This document shows positions 41,746-49,904 of a DNA stretch of 50,107 nucleotides, piece after piece; within the stretch, counting starts at the first letter, position 1; every line of letters begins with the position of its first letter. Location of the stretch: the IMG/VR virus record IMGVR_UViG_3300024261_000049, positions 1-50,107 of that record; one strand, given 5' to 3'. A program made the position numbers and the translations under genes. Origin of the DNA: a virus. The notes below the pieces were generated by a model. The model saw only the letters and a list, made by a program, of their open reading frames with translations, ran no database searches and was not told where the DNA came from.

Positions 41746-42762
41746 TTAAGTTAAAGACACATCAATGATAACACCGTTACCAGATGGACTCTTAGCTTCC
41801 AAAGTACACTCGTGTACCATGTAAGAACGTAAAGAGTCACCGTCTTCGTTGATATCACGGAACTGAATCGGACGAAGAGTTGCAACTGATAATAGAGAAG
41901 GATCGTAAACGAACACTTCAGTATCATCCATTAAGTAGTTGTGAACTAACTCAACATCACCAAAGTCAGATTCATACAAATCAACTGATTGGCGTAACTT
42001 GCCCTTCTCATCAATATTTCTACGAGTATTCATAGAAGAAGTATTAACTAAGTTAGAGAAGTTTACTTTGTTAGCTGTTGACATCATTACTTTAGATGGA
42101 GCTGCAGAAGTTTCGCCGTTAATTTCACGAAGAATTTCATTGATGCTTGCTAAAGTAAATGGCTCAGAAGCTTTACCAGTACCAGCTGCAGTAGCAACAT
42201 CAGAACCATCACCAGCAGCTTGTGTCACTGTTAATGATCCAGAAGTTACAGATGCAACAGATTCTGCTACACCAGCATAAGACTGGTATCCGCCCATCTT
42301 ACGAGCGTATGCTTGAATGCCACCTGAGGCTGAAGAGCCTTGCGTACCTTTTGTTTGAGAAGACACTAAAGTCTTCTCAATGTCACGCATGATTTCTTTA
42401 CCTCGCTTCTCAGTCTGATATTTGAATTCAGACTTACGTCCAGCCTTGTCTACAGCTTCAAGAGAACCAGAAACACGAATACCTTTAGTAAAGATCTGTG
42501 CCTTGTTATCAATCTTCTGTACAACAGGACCGGCAGATTCTGCGAAGCTTGAACCTTCAACTGCAGCTTGCAATGCAGCAGCAGCTAAAGTGTCAGTTGA
42601 CCATTCATGAGTAATCGCAGAAGCTTTGTTCTTACCGATTGAAGACATGAATGGAGTCATATCTCTAGATATATTAGAGATGTAGTTTGCTAGGTCCTCT
42701 TTCTGAGAACCCTGAGCAGTAAAACTGCCCGTTATGGTTGAAGTACCAAATTTAGTAGCCAT
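41746..42762 (-). CDS. major capsid protein (SU10 / DUF5309 type), 338 aa
   Basis: Forms the icosahedral shell (HK97 fold). MATKFGTSTITGSFTAQGSQ, then EDLANYISNISRDMTPFMSS IG, the EWSTDTLA segment and KRGKEIMRDIEKTLVSSQT match the DUF5309/SU10 major capsid family. Length is typical. It directly follows the scaffolding gene and is followed by strong stem-loops, in keeping with high expression. Confidence 0.85.
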   Translation of the reverse strand: MATKFGTSTITGSFTAQGSQKEDLANYISNISRDMTPFMSSIGKNKASAITHEWSTDTLAAAALQAAVEGSSFAESAGPVVQKIDNKAQIFTKGIRVSGSLEAVDKAGRKSEFKYQTEKRGKEIMRDIEKTLVSSQTKGTQGSSASGGIQAYARKMGGYQSYAGVAESVASVTSGSLTVTQAAGDGSDVATAAGTGKASEPFTLASINEILREINGETSAAPSKVMMSTANKVNFSNLVNTSSMNTRRNIDEKGKLRQSVDLYESDFGDVELVHNYLMDDTEVFVYDPSLLSVATLRPIQFRDINEDGDSLRSYMVHECTLEAKSPSGNGVIIDVSLT

Positions 42763-42790
42763 TTTGCTATCCTTATATTAGACAGGCTGA

Positions 42791-43861
42791 CTAGCCAAAC
42801 ATATTGTCAATAACATTATCAAAGAGAACTTTTGAATCGTTCTCTGTTCCTTTGCCTTTACTAACTCTTTGTCTAGACTGATCAACTCTGTTTTCTTTTT
42901 TAGTTGTTTTAGAAACAGGCTTTTTAGTTGAGACTCTTTTAACTGGGGCTTTCTTTCGTTTAACAGCCCCCTTAGAAGTAGTTTCAGCTAATCTTCGGAA
43001 TTTGTCCACAAATGCAACTACTGCAGGATCTACCATTGAGTCAACAAGATGTTCAGGTAGTCCACCTTTTAAGGCGAACTCTCTGTTAGCTTGTGCCACA
43101 TCGTTTGACCAATCTGGAACATACTCAGGAATTGCAGCATGGAATGCTTCAACTTGTTTGTTGAATTGCCCCACTTGCTCTTCTTGAACCTTTCGTCCCA
43201 TATTTTCCAACATTGAATCTCTGTTAGTTTTACGTTGAGAATATTCCTTTGTCGCCTTATTAAACTGTCTTTCTAGTTTACTAGCTTCAAAGTCATCTTC
43301 AGCGTAAGCTTCATCAACCTTCTTTTCAAGGTTTGATAAGATTCGCTTGTCTTTGTCATCTTGATCTTGTAGTAACTGTGCATTTATTTTAGCAAATACC
43401 TGAGCGTCTGCTTTATAAGCATCTAACTCTTTTGCCTGTTTCGCAAGTTCATCCCCTTTCTTCGACTGATGTTGTTTAGTCTGATAATTAGCGACAAGCT
43501 CTTCCATAGTGACATTGCTTTCTTCCCCATCAATCTTAACTGGGACTGCAAAGTCCATATCGATTTCACCTTCTTCACCTTCTTCCGAATCATCTGCATC
43601 GTCATCTTGGGTAGCGTCCGTAGACTCATCCTCATCCTCAGCTTCTTCCTCTTCACTATCTTCCTCTACTTCATCAACTTCTTCAGCGTCCTCGTCAACG
43701 ATGGGATCATCGTCTGTGAGTTCTTCTGTGTCTTCATTACTTTCTTGGGTAGCGATCTCATCTGTACCGAGAACCTCATCCGCCAAAGCATCAAAGTCAA
43801 AGTCTGAAACTTGCGACTCATCTCCATTACTAAAGGTAGCTTCGCTTTTTTGTTCTGACAT
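42791..43861 (-). CDS. scaffolding protein, 356 aa
   Basis: The N-terminal third is extremely acidic (DDPIVDEDAEEVDEVEEDSE...), the middle is a long charged helix/coiled coil (ELAKQAKELDAYKADAQVFA; KLERQFNKATKEYSQRKTN), and the C-terminus is basic (RKKAPVKRVSTKKPVSKTTK). Helical body with a basic C-terminal capsid-binding end is the usual scaffold layout. It is immediately upstream of the capsid gene. The ribosome-binding site is inside a hairpin. Confidence 0.8.
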   Translation of the reverse strand: MSEQKSEATFSNGDESQVSDFDFDALADEVLGTDEIATQESNEDTEELTDDDPIVDEDAEEVDEVEEDSEEEEAEDEDESTDATQDDDADDSEEGEEGEIDMDFAVPVKIDGEESNVTMEELVANYQTKQHQSKKGDELAKQAKELDAYKADAQVFAKINAQLLQDQDDKDKRILSNLEKKVDEAYAEDDFEASKLERQFNKATKEYSQRKTNRDSMLENMGRKVQEEQVGQFNKQVEAFHAAIPEYVPDWSNDVAQANREFALKGGLPEHLVDSMVDPAVVAFVDKFRRLAETTSKGAVKRKKAPVKRVSTKKPVSKTTKKENRVDQSRQRVSKGKGTENDSKVLFDNVIDNMFG

Positions 43862-43866
43862 ATAGT

Positions 43867-43881
43867 CTCCTATTATAGGAG
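43867..43881 (-). promoter_or_regulatory. hairpin containing the ribosome-binding site of the scaffolding gene
   Basis: CTCCTA TAA TAGGAG (minus strand) is a 6-bp stem with a 3-base loop; the AGGAG ribosome-binding site is the 3' arm and lies 5 bases before the ATG. Two further short stem-loops (43882-43897 and around 43915-43935) precede it. It may limit scaffold translation. The same bases include TATAAT, a possible -10 box, but the -35 match (TTGAGA) is 19 bases away. Confidence 0.45.
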
Positions 43882-43934
43882 GGTCTATTTAAACCCTCTC
43901 AATCAATCATCAAATAGTTCTTAAATAGAACCTC

Positions 43935-44228
43935 TTATTTCTTGCCTTTACATTTATCACCGTGCCATCTACCATAAGTTAACTTTGTTAACCCTGTTTG
44001 ACCACAATGCTCACATGTAACTGAACCTTCTTGCGTAACCTCTTTCTTCGCTGGTTTTGCTTTAGCATTAAGCCTTTGCATTGCAAGAATGTTTTCTTTA
44101 GCTTTAATTAAGTTGTTAAACTCAGAAGCTTGAGCACCTAGCCCACGCCCTAAAGCAATCGTACTTAATGTCATCTTTATGCTAGATTCAATTCTAGCTA
44201 GAGCTTTTCCCTCTACATCATTCATCAT
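43935..44228 (-). CDS. small late protein with C-terminal zinc finger, 97 aa
   Basis: The helical N-terminus (EGKALARIESSIKMTLSTIA) is followed by a finger CEHCGQTG ... W-H-G-D-K-C near the end (one CxxC plus a later HxDKC). Overlaps the upstream gene by 4 bp. It lies between portal and scaffold. Function unknown; nucleic-acid or protein binding possible. Confidence 0.55.
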   Translation of the reverse strand: MMNDVEGKALARIESSIKMTLSTIALGRGLGAQASEFNNLIKAKENILAMQRLNAKAKPAKKEVTQEGSVTCEHCGQTGLTKLTYGRWHGDKCKGKK

Positions 44229-44542
44229 TCATCATCCTTTTCACGAGCTTTGTTATTTTTAGCAGTAATTGAGCGCTCGATGTTCTTCATCACTGCTCCT
44301 TGACTAATTGCTAACTTATAGAGAAACTCTCTCGATTCTGTTTCAAAGTGCTTAGTTTCTAGCCACTGTGTAAACAGTTGATTGAGAATATCCTCAGTCA
44401 CCATAGTCATAGTATCTTTTATTTCATCACATTGGTAGCCTTTAGTCAAGGTCCTTTGTGCATCATCATAAACCGATACCTTTTTTGGTTTTCCATCAGG
44501 GTCTTTCTTATAACCCTGCTGTCTATTGTATTTTTGTGTCAT
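44225..44542 (-). CDS. hypothetical late protein, 105 aa
   Basis: Lys-rich N-terminus (KYNRQQGYKKDPDGKPKKVS) and helical body. Starts just after the portal gene and overlaps the next gene. No family recognised; a head-assembly accessory by position only. Confidence 0.55.
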   Translation of the reverse strand: MTQKYNRQQGYKKDPDGKPKKVSVYDDAQRTLTKGYQCDEIKDTMTMVTEDILNQLFTQWLETKHFETESREFLYKLAISQGAVMKNIERSITAKNNKAREKDDE

Positions 44543-44553
44543 CTATCTCTCAT

Positions 44554-46809
44554 CTATTGTTGTTGTCCACCCATCATTGCTGATGGATCCATACCCATTT
44601 GCTCTGCCATCTGCATAGCTTGCTCAGGGTTTTCTATAGCAGCTTGGGCTAATTGCTCACCTTGCTGTTGTATCTCTGCTGCTTCTTTCTCTTGCTCTTC
44701 AGTATCCTGATAAAGGCTTTCAAAGTCAACAGGAACTTGTCTAGGCACTTGTGCCCCTTCAGTTCCTTGAGCTTTAACAGAGACCTCAGCCCACTTACGA
44801 TTTGATTCATCTTGTGCTGTGAGTAACTGACGCTTATTATCAATCTTCTTATTGTCAATCTCAGCCTTCAAGTAACTAATATTAGCAGAAGCTGTCTTAG
44901 TATCAAGCTCTGCCTTAGCCAACTCTATCTGCTTAGCTTTCTCAGAAAGATCATTTGCCTCTTGTTGCTTCTGCTGTATCTGTTGTTGAGCAGCTTCATC
45001 AGCAGGATCTATTAAGTATCTAGTAGGATCTAGACCCATGTTTGCCACAATATCAGTTGCAAGATTAAATGCAGCCATTGGATTTATATATGCAGCTGCC
45101 TCAGGATCTTGGGCCATCATAGGAAGTAATTGAGCTATTTCATTCAATTTCATACCAGTGTTCTGATTTGAATTCTCCCCAAGGTTAGCTTGTATCTCAA
45201 GATCCATATTTGAAGGCATGGTCTGTAAATCATCAGCAGATAATGAAGCATAACCTTTGTCTGTCTTGTATCTCATAGGATTCTTTAAATTCGACTTCAT
45301 CTCTTTCAAGACTCCACGACATAAATCCTTAATACCGCTTTCAACAAATCTTCTAGCAATGTGTTCAACACGAATTTGAGCAGCGTTCTGAGCGCCAGCC
45401 ATCTTCTGCTCAGAGTTGCCAGAAACAAACAATGTATCATTTAATCCCATTGCAGTTTTAGTAAGCCCTGTTGATTGCTCTTTTTGCAAACCTAAGAACT
45501 CAAGCATTCCAGCTGTTCCTGGGCTTATTTGCTCAGGAGTAATCTGTTGTATAGCATTCGCAGGAGAACCGTTAGTAGCAATAATTTGCTTAGGTAATGG
45601 GTTCTGTAAAGCGGCAAAGTCTACTACATTAGGATCGGCTAGCGTTCTGCCGTAATTACCAAAATAAACATTCTCTACGAAGCCACGCATAACAGCTGTA
45701 GTAGCTTGCGTCTGTGGGCGAGCCATATCTAATAATGACAACCCGTAGAATTCATGAGGAATCTCAATTGGATTCAATATTGCAATCGGAATATAGGAAG
45801 CGTCTTCTTCTTCTAGAATCGTGTTTCCAGCTTTAATGACATGCTTTAATTCAGCAATACCATCACCGTCACGATCAGAACGAATCCAACATTCAACCAC
45901 AGTAATAGAGATATTTGCCTCATCTTCCGCATCATCTACATTACTCCAGTTATCGATACCTGCTGATTGCTTACGAGCATAAGACTCAAGAGACCATTCA
46001 GAATCTCTGAAAGAAGCCTCTTCCCCCATCTCAGAAAGGTCTCCAGTAAAGTCTGGCCAGTTAATTCTAATCTCAGAATGGGTCATGTCGGTTACTAAAC
46101 CAACAAACTTAGCCTCAGCAACTGTATCTGCTGCCTTATCAATCATAAATGATTCAGGAGGTATGTTCGTTACCTTAACTCCAGATTTGTCAATCTTTCG
46201 TCTTAATCTAACATCTTCATAGACAACGGTATCCCCTAACTCTAGGTTGATAAATTCGCTCTCTTGGATGTTAAGATCTCCAACAATCTCTACATCTGTA
46301 TCAGACAAGATTTGATCTAGCGCTTCTTGTTGAATGGTATCGTACTCTTCAACTTCGTAGTCAAATCTTTCTTCCCATCCCCAGGTTAGCGCACTGTTCC
46401 CAAATACAACTGCAGACTTAATCCATGTTTCAAGCTTAGTCCAGCCATTAGGATTAGAATTGAATAGGCAGTAGTTCACTACATCCGATGCAACCTGGGA
46501 GGCCTTTATAGAGGCCACTTCGTTGCTATACGGTGTGAATAATGCTAACTTATTGTTATCAAGTAGTAACTTAGTTAACAGCGCGGTGTAACCCTCTGCA
46601 ATCTCTGCAGAATCTGAAGAAACAATCTTAGACACGCCTTGGGGAGATAAGTCTCCTTTAGCTTCTAAACTCATTTCATAAATTGAATTCTCTCTTCTCT
46701 TTGCAGCATCTGAAGACCCTGTATAACCACCTGTGGTATTACGGATATTTCTGTCAATCGAATCGATCAACATGTCATCATCTACTTTCTCTATCTTATG
46801 TTTGCTCAT
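44554..46809 (-). CDS. portal protein, podovirus type, 751 aa
   Basis: Forms the dodecameric DNA gate. N-terminal helices, the wing/stem region with GNSALTWGWEERFDYE and NIPPESFMIDKAADTV strands, and KEQSTGLTKTAMGLNDTLFV are of P22/SU10-type portals. The C-terminal 200 residues are Gln/Ala-rich helices (QQQIQQKQQEANDLSEKAKQ), as in portals with a barrel. It follows the large terminase by 12 bp. Length is in the range of podovirus portals. Confidence 0.85.
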   Translation of the reverse strand: MSKHKIEKVDDDMLIDSIDRNIRNTTGGYTGSSDAAKRRENSIYEMSLEAKGDLSPQGVSKIVSSDSAEIAEGYTALLTKLLLDNNKLALFTPYSNEVASIKASQVASDVVNYCLFNSNPNGWTKLETWIKSAVVFGNSALTWGWEERFDYEVEEYDTIQQEALDQILSDTDVEIVGDLNIQESEFINLELGDTVVYEDVRLRRKIDKSGVKVTNIPPESFMIDKAADTVAEAKFVGLVTDMTHSEIRINWPDFTGDLSEMGEEASFRDSEWSLESYARKQSAGIDNWSNVDDAEDEANISITVVECWIRSDRDGDGIAELKHVIKAGNTILEEEDASYIPIAILNPIEIPHEFYGLSLLDMARPQTQATTAVMRGFVENVYFGNYGRTLADPNVVDFAALQNPLPKQIIATNGSPANAIQQITPEQISPGTAGMLEFLGLQKEQSTGLTKTAMGLNDTLFVSGNSEQKMAGAQNAAQIRVEHIARRFVESGIKDLCRGVLKEMKSNLKNPMRYKTDKGYASLSADDLQTMPSNMDLEIQANLGENSNQNTGMKLNEIAQLLPMMAQDPEAAAYINPMAAFNLATDIVANMGLDPTRYLIDPADEAAQQQIQQKQQEANDLSEKAKQIELAKAELDTKTASANISYLKAEIDNKKIDNKRQLLTAQDESNRKWAEVSVKAQGTEGAQVPRQVPVDFESLYQDTEEQEKEAAEIQQQGEQLAQAAIENPEQAMQMAEQMGMDPSAMMGGQQQ

Positions 46810-46821
46810 TCGCTCTCTCGC

Positions 46822-48456
46822 TTATAACCACTTAGTATCTGGGGCTTGGTACTGAGAATTAATCTCTCCCCAACTAAAGGTTTGGTTAGTTAATGAATGA
46901 CCATGTGTACGATAAGCCTCACAAGTAATTGCTAAACTCATCACCATGTCATCATGATGTCCTACTGAGGCCTCTGCTTTTCCACTTGGAGTAATAATGA
47001 AGTTTCTTAATTCTTCTATTATCAAACTACTAGGAATCGCTATATCCTCATCCTCAATCATTCTTCTTAAATTAGAAATAATTGGGGCTCTTGTTGCTGT
47101 TGTTGTCTTAAAACCTAAATGGTTAATACTATCTGAGGCTGTGTTAGCAGTCTTTCTTTGCTGATACAGATTTGGATAATTCATGCCAAATAGTTGCTGT
47201 ACTGTTGCAATGCCAATTGAGTTTGCCTCTGGGCAAATCAATCCGTTGTTATACCATCTACCTAAGTAAAACAAAATCTTTCCAAATCTAACAGGGTCAG
47301 TAATATTGCTTCTGTAAATAGCCACAACCTCCCTTTCCGAGTTCATTACTGTTGCTACCGAGTAATCGCCCTTTACACCTAAAGCGACATCTGCCCCGAT
47401 TAAATACTTTGAGTTCTTTTGCGGAGCCTGCCAAATGGATAAACTTCCTTCATTAGACTCGTCAAACGCAGAATAGTCGTCATTATATTCTCTTATGCTC
47501 TCTGGGGTTATGGTAATGTACTTGTCCAAAGTTTCTTTACTGAATACAGAACTACCACTTTGTAAGAAGCTTTCTTCAGCTGTAAAAGGATACTCCTGCT
47601 TAAACATCGCTGTGGATGTCTCTGCAACCTTAATCCTTCTCCAAAAGATCTGCTCGTTATCTAGTGCCCATCTTTCCTTTAACCTGCCCTCATCGGGAGT
47701 TAATTCGATATTATCGGGACACTTAAGCCTATACTCATCTTGTAGATGCCAAGGCACAAACAAAGGCGTAAAGTTACCTTCCCCTTTCTCTGCCTTATTC
47801 CACAAATCATAATAAACACCTTGAGCACCGTTAGATGTACTATTAATGATAATAATACTACCTTTAGTGAGCGCTACAGACTGGAATAGTCCAGCCATAA
47901 CCTTATCAGCATTCTGGAAGAAAGCAGTTTCATCACAAAGTAACGCAGTATTAGTAGTGCCTCGTCCTGGGTTATCTGCTCCAGCTGTGAACAATCTAAA
48001 TTTGGAATCGTTCTCCTTGAAGACCATTTCCCTCTTATTCGATACCCCTAACTCTGGCCTAACATTCTCAGGAAGATTCTCCCAGAATGTCTTACTCATA
48101 CTAAAGATACTCTCAGTCGTAGGCTTATCTAACGAAATAATTACAGCTCTCGTATTCTTAAAAAAGAGAGTTCTATGAAAGATCAAAGCACTTGATATAG
48201 TTGAGAACCCTGCCTGTCTGTACTTACTGATGATCATTCGGACATATCCGATTTCTTTCATCTGCTTAATATACTCATCAACAACAACCTCTTGAGCCTT
48301 GTTAACTGTCAGATGGATAAGACCTTTGTCAGCATCCTTAGGATAGATCATTAAAGCTTCTTCAATAAAAGCCCTTGGTTCTCTCTTCCATCTTTTCCAC
48401 ACCTTACGCTTCTCTAATTCAGCCAATAACTGAGCAGCTTCTTTATTAGGATTCAT
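46822..48456 (-). CDS. terminase large subunit (packaging ATPase-nuclease), 544 aa
   Basis: Packages DNA through the portal. The ATPase has a variant Walker A SKYRQAGFST (77-86), Walker B ALLCDE with D175-E176 and the coupling STSNG at about 206-210. The RNase-H-type nuclease has IGADVALGVKGDYSV with D356, an acidic CPE with E410, and GHHDDMVMSL near the C-terminus. ATG overlaps the upstream micro-gene stop (TAATG). Length is typical. Confidence 0.92.
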   Translation of the reverse strand: MNPNKEAAQLLAELEKRKVWKRWKREPRAFIEEALMIYPKDADKGLIHLTVNKAQEVVVDEYIKQMKEIGYVRMIISKYRQAGFSTISSALIFHRTLFFKNTRAVIISLDKPTTESIFSMSKTFWENLPENVRPELGVSNKREMVFKENDSKFRLFTAGADNPGRGTTNTALLCDETAFFQNADKVMAGLFQSVALTKGSIIIINSTSNGAQGVYYDLWNKAEKGEGNFTPLFVPWHLQDEYRLKCPDNIELTPDEGRLKERWALDNEQIFWRRIKVAETSTAMFKQEYPFTAEESFLQSGSSVFSKETLDKYITITPESIREYNDDYSAFDESNEGSLSIWQAPQKNSKYLIGADVALGVKGDYSVATVMNSEREVVAIYRSNITDPVRFGKILFYLGRWYNNGLICPEANSIGIATVQQLFGMNYPNLYQQRKTANTASDSINHLGFKTTTATRAPIISNLRRMIEDEDIAIPSSLIIEELRNFIITPSGKAEASVGHHDDMVMSLAITCEAYRTHGHSLTNQTFSWGEINSQYQAPDTKWL

Positions 48457-48575
48457 TATTTCTTGTTCTTAGAGCCTTTATGTCTTCCAGGGCCCCTCTT
48501 CTTTGTACTCTTCTTTGTAGTGTCTTTCTTAAACAATGCAATGATATCTTTCATCAAATCAATCAGCTTTTGCAT
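48456..48575 (-). CDS. 39-aa basic micro-protein between small and large terminase genes
   Basis: ATG 48575 has a perfect AAGGAGG upstream. The product MQKLIDLMKDIIALFKKDTT then KKSTKKRGPGRHKGSKNKK has an N-terminal amphipathic or hydrophobic helix and a strongly basic tail. The ending HKGSKNKK echoes the KKGSKNKH motif of the small terminase. The stop overlaps the large-terminase ATG. May bind DNA or be a terminase accessory; not recognised. Confidence 0.6.
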   Translation of the reverse strand: MQKLIDLMKDIIALFKKDTTKKSTKKRGPGRHKGSKNKK

Positions 48576-48586
48576 CTTGAACCTCC

Positions 48587-49006
48587 TTAGTCGTTAACAA
48601 TCTTAAACAGTCTTTCCTTAATTTCTTTATTCGATAAATCCTCTACATCGTTCTTATTCACTTCCTTAGCATCCTTAGTTGCTTCAGTGTACTTATTAAT
48701 CTCTTTAATACATTCCAGAGCCATCTTATCGCCAGTGGGCGTATTCTGCGCCATATTCCTTTCCATTAACATCATAAGCCTAACAGATGCTGGGATATTA
48801 CCATCTATCAGCACCATATCCTTCATAGCCTCTTCAATTGAAGGGATGCTTACATGTTTGTTTTTACTTCCCTTCTTTCCCTTTCCTGTAGGATTTCCAG
48901 AGACCCCTGGCTTGAACCTATAAGCTTTCCCAGCCTCTTTCAGTCTTTCTCCACCATCCTTTCTAGCTTTAATCTTAGCCTCTAACGTAGCCTTCTTTCT
49001 TGGCAT
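48587..49006 (-). CDS. terminase small subunit-like (DUF5681-type), 139 aa
   Basis: The basic segment YRFKPGVSGNPTGKGKKGSKN is the DUF5681 signature 'FKPGxSGNPxGRxxGSKN', found in proteins beside large terminases. A helical body follows with a C-terminal acidic helix. It is first in the late block, before the micro-gene and TerL, the usual place for the small subunit, which recognises the phage DNA. Confidence 0.7.
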   Translation of the reverse strand: MPRKKATLEAKIKARKDGGERLKEAGKAYRFKPGVSGNPTGKGKKGSKNKHVSIPSIEEAMKDMVLIDGNIPASVRLMMLMERNMAQNTPTGDKMALECIKEINKYTEATKDAKEVNKNDVEDLSNKEIKERLFKIVND

Positions 49007-49024
49007 ATAAATCTCCTTGTTTTG

Positions 49025-49096
49025 TCATATTTGAAATCTTATCTGTACATCGTCTATGGGTCATATTTGAAATCTTATCTGTACATCGTCTATGGG
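49025..49096. repeat. perfect tandem duplication, 36 bp x 2
   Basis: Positions 49025-49060 and 49061-49096 are identical and directly adjacent, about 20 bp upstream of the late block on the minus strand. Read on the minus strand each unit begins CCCATAGACGATG, and TATAAT (ATATATAATAC) lies just before the first unit. The units may be regulator-binding sites or leader elements. Confidence 0.9.
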
Positions 49097-49162
49097 TATT
49101 ATATATTACAACCACCCCCCGATATACTTTGACACCCCCTTAACTCTCTAGGGCTTCTGTGT

Positions 49163-49185
49163 ACACGGCGAGCAAGCTCTTGTGT
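49163..49185. other. compound stem-loop in the control region
   Basis: ACAC ggc GAGC aa GCTC tt GTGT: two 4-bp stems stacked across a small internal loop. A second hairpin, TGAATC...GATTCA (49194-49211), lies directly downstream, before the ribosome-binding site of the plus-strand gene at 49237. Could be a hairpin promoter, terminator remnant or RNA control element. Confidence 0.45.
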
Positions 49186-49236
49186 CCACTATGTGAATCA
49201 TTCTCGATTCATTTATAACAACATAGGAGTAATAAC

Positions 49237-49542
49237 ATGGATATCAATTCAACAATCGTTCACGTAGGTGGACTTAAGTATCATATCGAGCCTACTAGAG
49301 GCAACCTAGCACAACAGGCTATCGGCAAGATAATCAGAAAGCGTAAGCAATCTGGGTCTATCGAGGTAGACTTGAATGTAAGTAAGCATCGTAAGTTAAT
49401 GCGAGCTTTAGTAGAGCACGTTCAGCTGTCTAAGTGGTGGTCTAGGCTGGACACAGGTGTGTACATGCTAGAATCAGATAGGTTCGGCTTTGTTATCTCT
49501 TGGGATGACAGTAATGTCCACCTTGAAATAGCAAGCGATTAG
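49237..49542 (+). CDS. hypothetical plus-strand early-type protein, 101 aa
   Basis: ATAGGAGTAATAAC precedes ATG 49237. The product MDINSTIVHVGGLKYHIEPT... has a basic segment (GKIIRKRKQSGSIEV) and then strand-like C-terminal part (YMLESDRFGFVISWDDSN). It is the only plus-strand gene in this part, between divergent control regions, so it belongs with the early class. A regulator or inhibitor would fit the position, but no family was recognised. Confidence 0.6.
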   Translation: MDINSTIVHVGGLKYHIEPTRGNLAQQAIGKIIRKRKQSGSIEVDLNVSKHRKLMRALVEHVQLSKWWSRLDTGVYMLESDRFGFVISWDDSNVHLEIASD

Positions 49543-49591
49543 AGGCGTTATAAGCCTTGACCCTACCTTAGGTATCACTGAGGTAGTAATC

Positions 49592-49616
49592 GTGCCTTTA
49601 AGACACAATTACGGAG
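49592..49616 (-). promoter_or_regulatory. degenerate candidate phage promoter, leftward
   Basis: On the minus strand, AATTGTGTCTTAAAGGC shares ATTGTGTC and TTA with the 25-bp element at 49638-49662, about 45 bp further along the same direction. One base is missing in the middle. Could be a weak second site or a decayed copy. Confidence 0.35.
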
Positions 49617-49637
49617 CTTAGAGGGTGCAATACTGTC

Positions 49638-49662
49638 CTCTATAAGGACACAATAGGAATTT
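49638..49662 (-). promoter_or_regulatory. candidate phage RNA polymerase promoter facing the late genes
   Basis: The reverse complement is identical over 25 bp to 6590-6614, including TGTCCTTATAGAG. By analogy to T7/SP6 promoters, transcription would start at about 49640 and run leftward, antisense through the gene at 49237 and into the terminase block. The last 11 bases also form a 6-bp inverted repeat with the next bases (TGTCCTCTATAAGGACA, plus strand). Confidence 0.65.
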
Positions 49663-49676
49663 ATAGCAGGATAGTC

Positions 49677-49699
49677 GTTCCTACACTGTCCTTACATGG
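49677..49699 (+). promoter_or_regulatory. related rightward promoter-like element
   Basis: TTCCTACACTGTCCTTACAT matches TTCCTA...TGTCCTTA of the 25-bp element at the same spacing (16 of 23 positions in the wider window), but the TATAGAG end is changed to ACATGG. It points rightward into the iteron array, divergent from 49638-49662. Confidence 0.4.
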
Positions 49700-49736
49700 T
49701 ACTTGAGTGTTTCTATGGGGTATTAGTGTATGTGCA

Positions 49737-49904
49737 ACACATTTGCAACACATTTGATGACATCATTGAACACATTTGCAACACATTTGATGGCATCTAT
49801 GTGCCACACATTTGATAGCATCATTGAACACATTTGATGGCATCTATGTACTACATCTACGTGGCATCATTGAACACATTTGATGGCATCATTGAACACA
49901 TTTG
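49737..49904. repeat. iteron-like array of eight ACACATTTG units
   Basis: ACACATTTG occurs at 49737, 49748, 49770, 49781, 49806, 49828, 49874 and 49896. Intervals of 11, 22, 11, 25, 22, 46 and 22 bp are mostly multiples of the DNA helical turn, so sites face the same side. Between them GATGGCATC(A/T) and CATTGA recur. The array resembles replication-origin iterons or a multi-site operator. No gene is present. Confidence 0.75.

Noticed and set aside
43509-43865. Ser-rich 118-aa plus-strand frame
   Set aside because: Antisense of the acidic region of the scaffolding protein (GAA/GAT codons read as TTC/ATC and TCT/TCA runs).
49118-49160. TTGACA on the plus strand as a host-type -35 box
   Set aside because: No acceptable -10 hexamer at 16-18 bases (CTAGGGCTTC region), so not listed as a promoter.
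49737-49904. CRISPR array
   Set aside because: Units are 9 bp with 2-37 bp intervals and related spacers; no 25-40 bp repeats with unique spacers and no cas genes.
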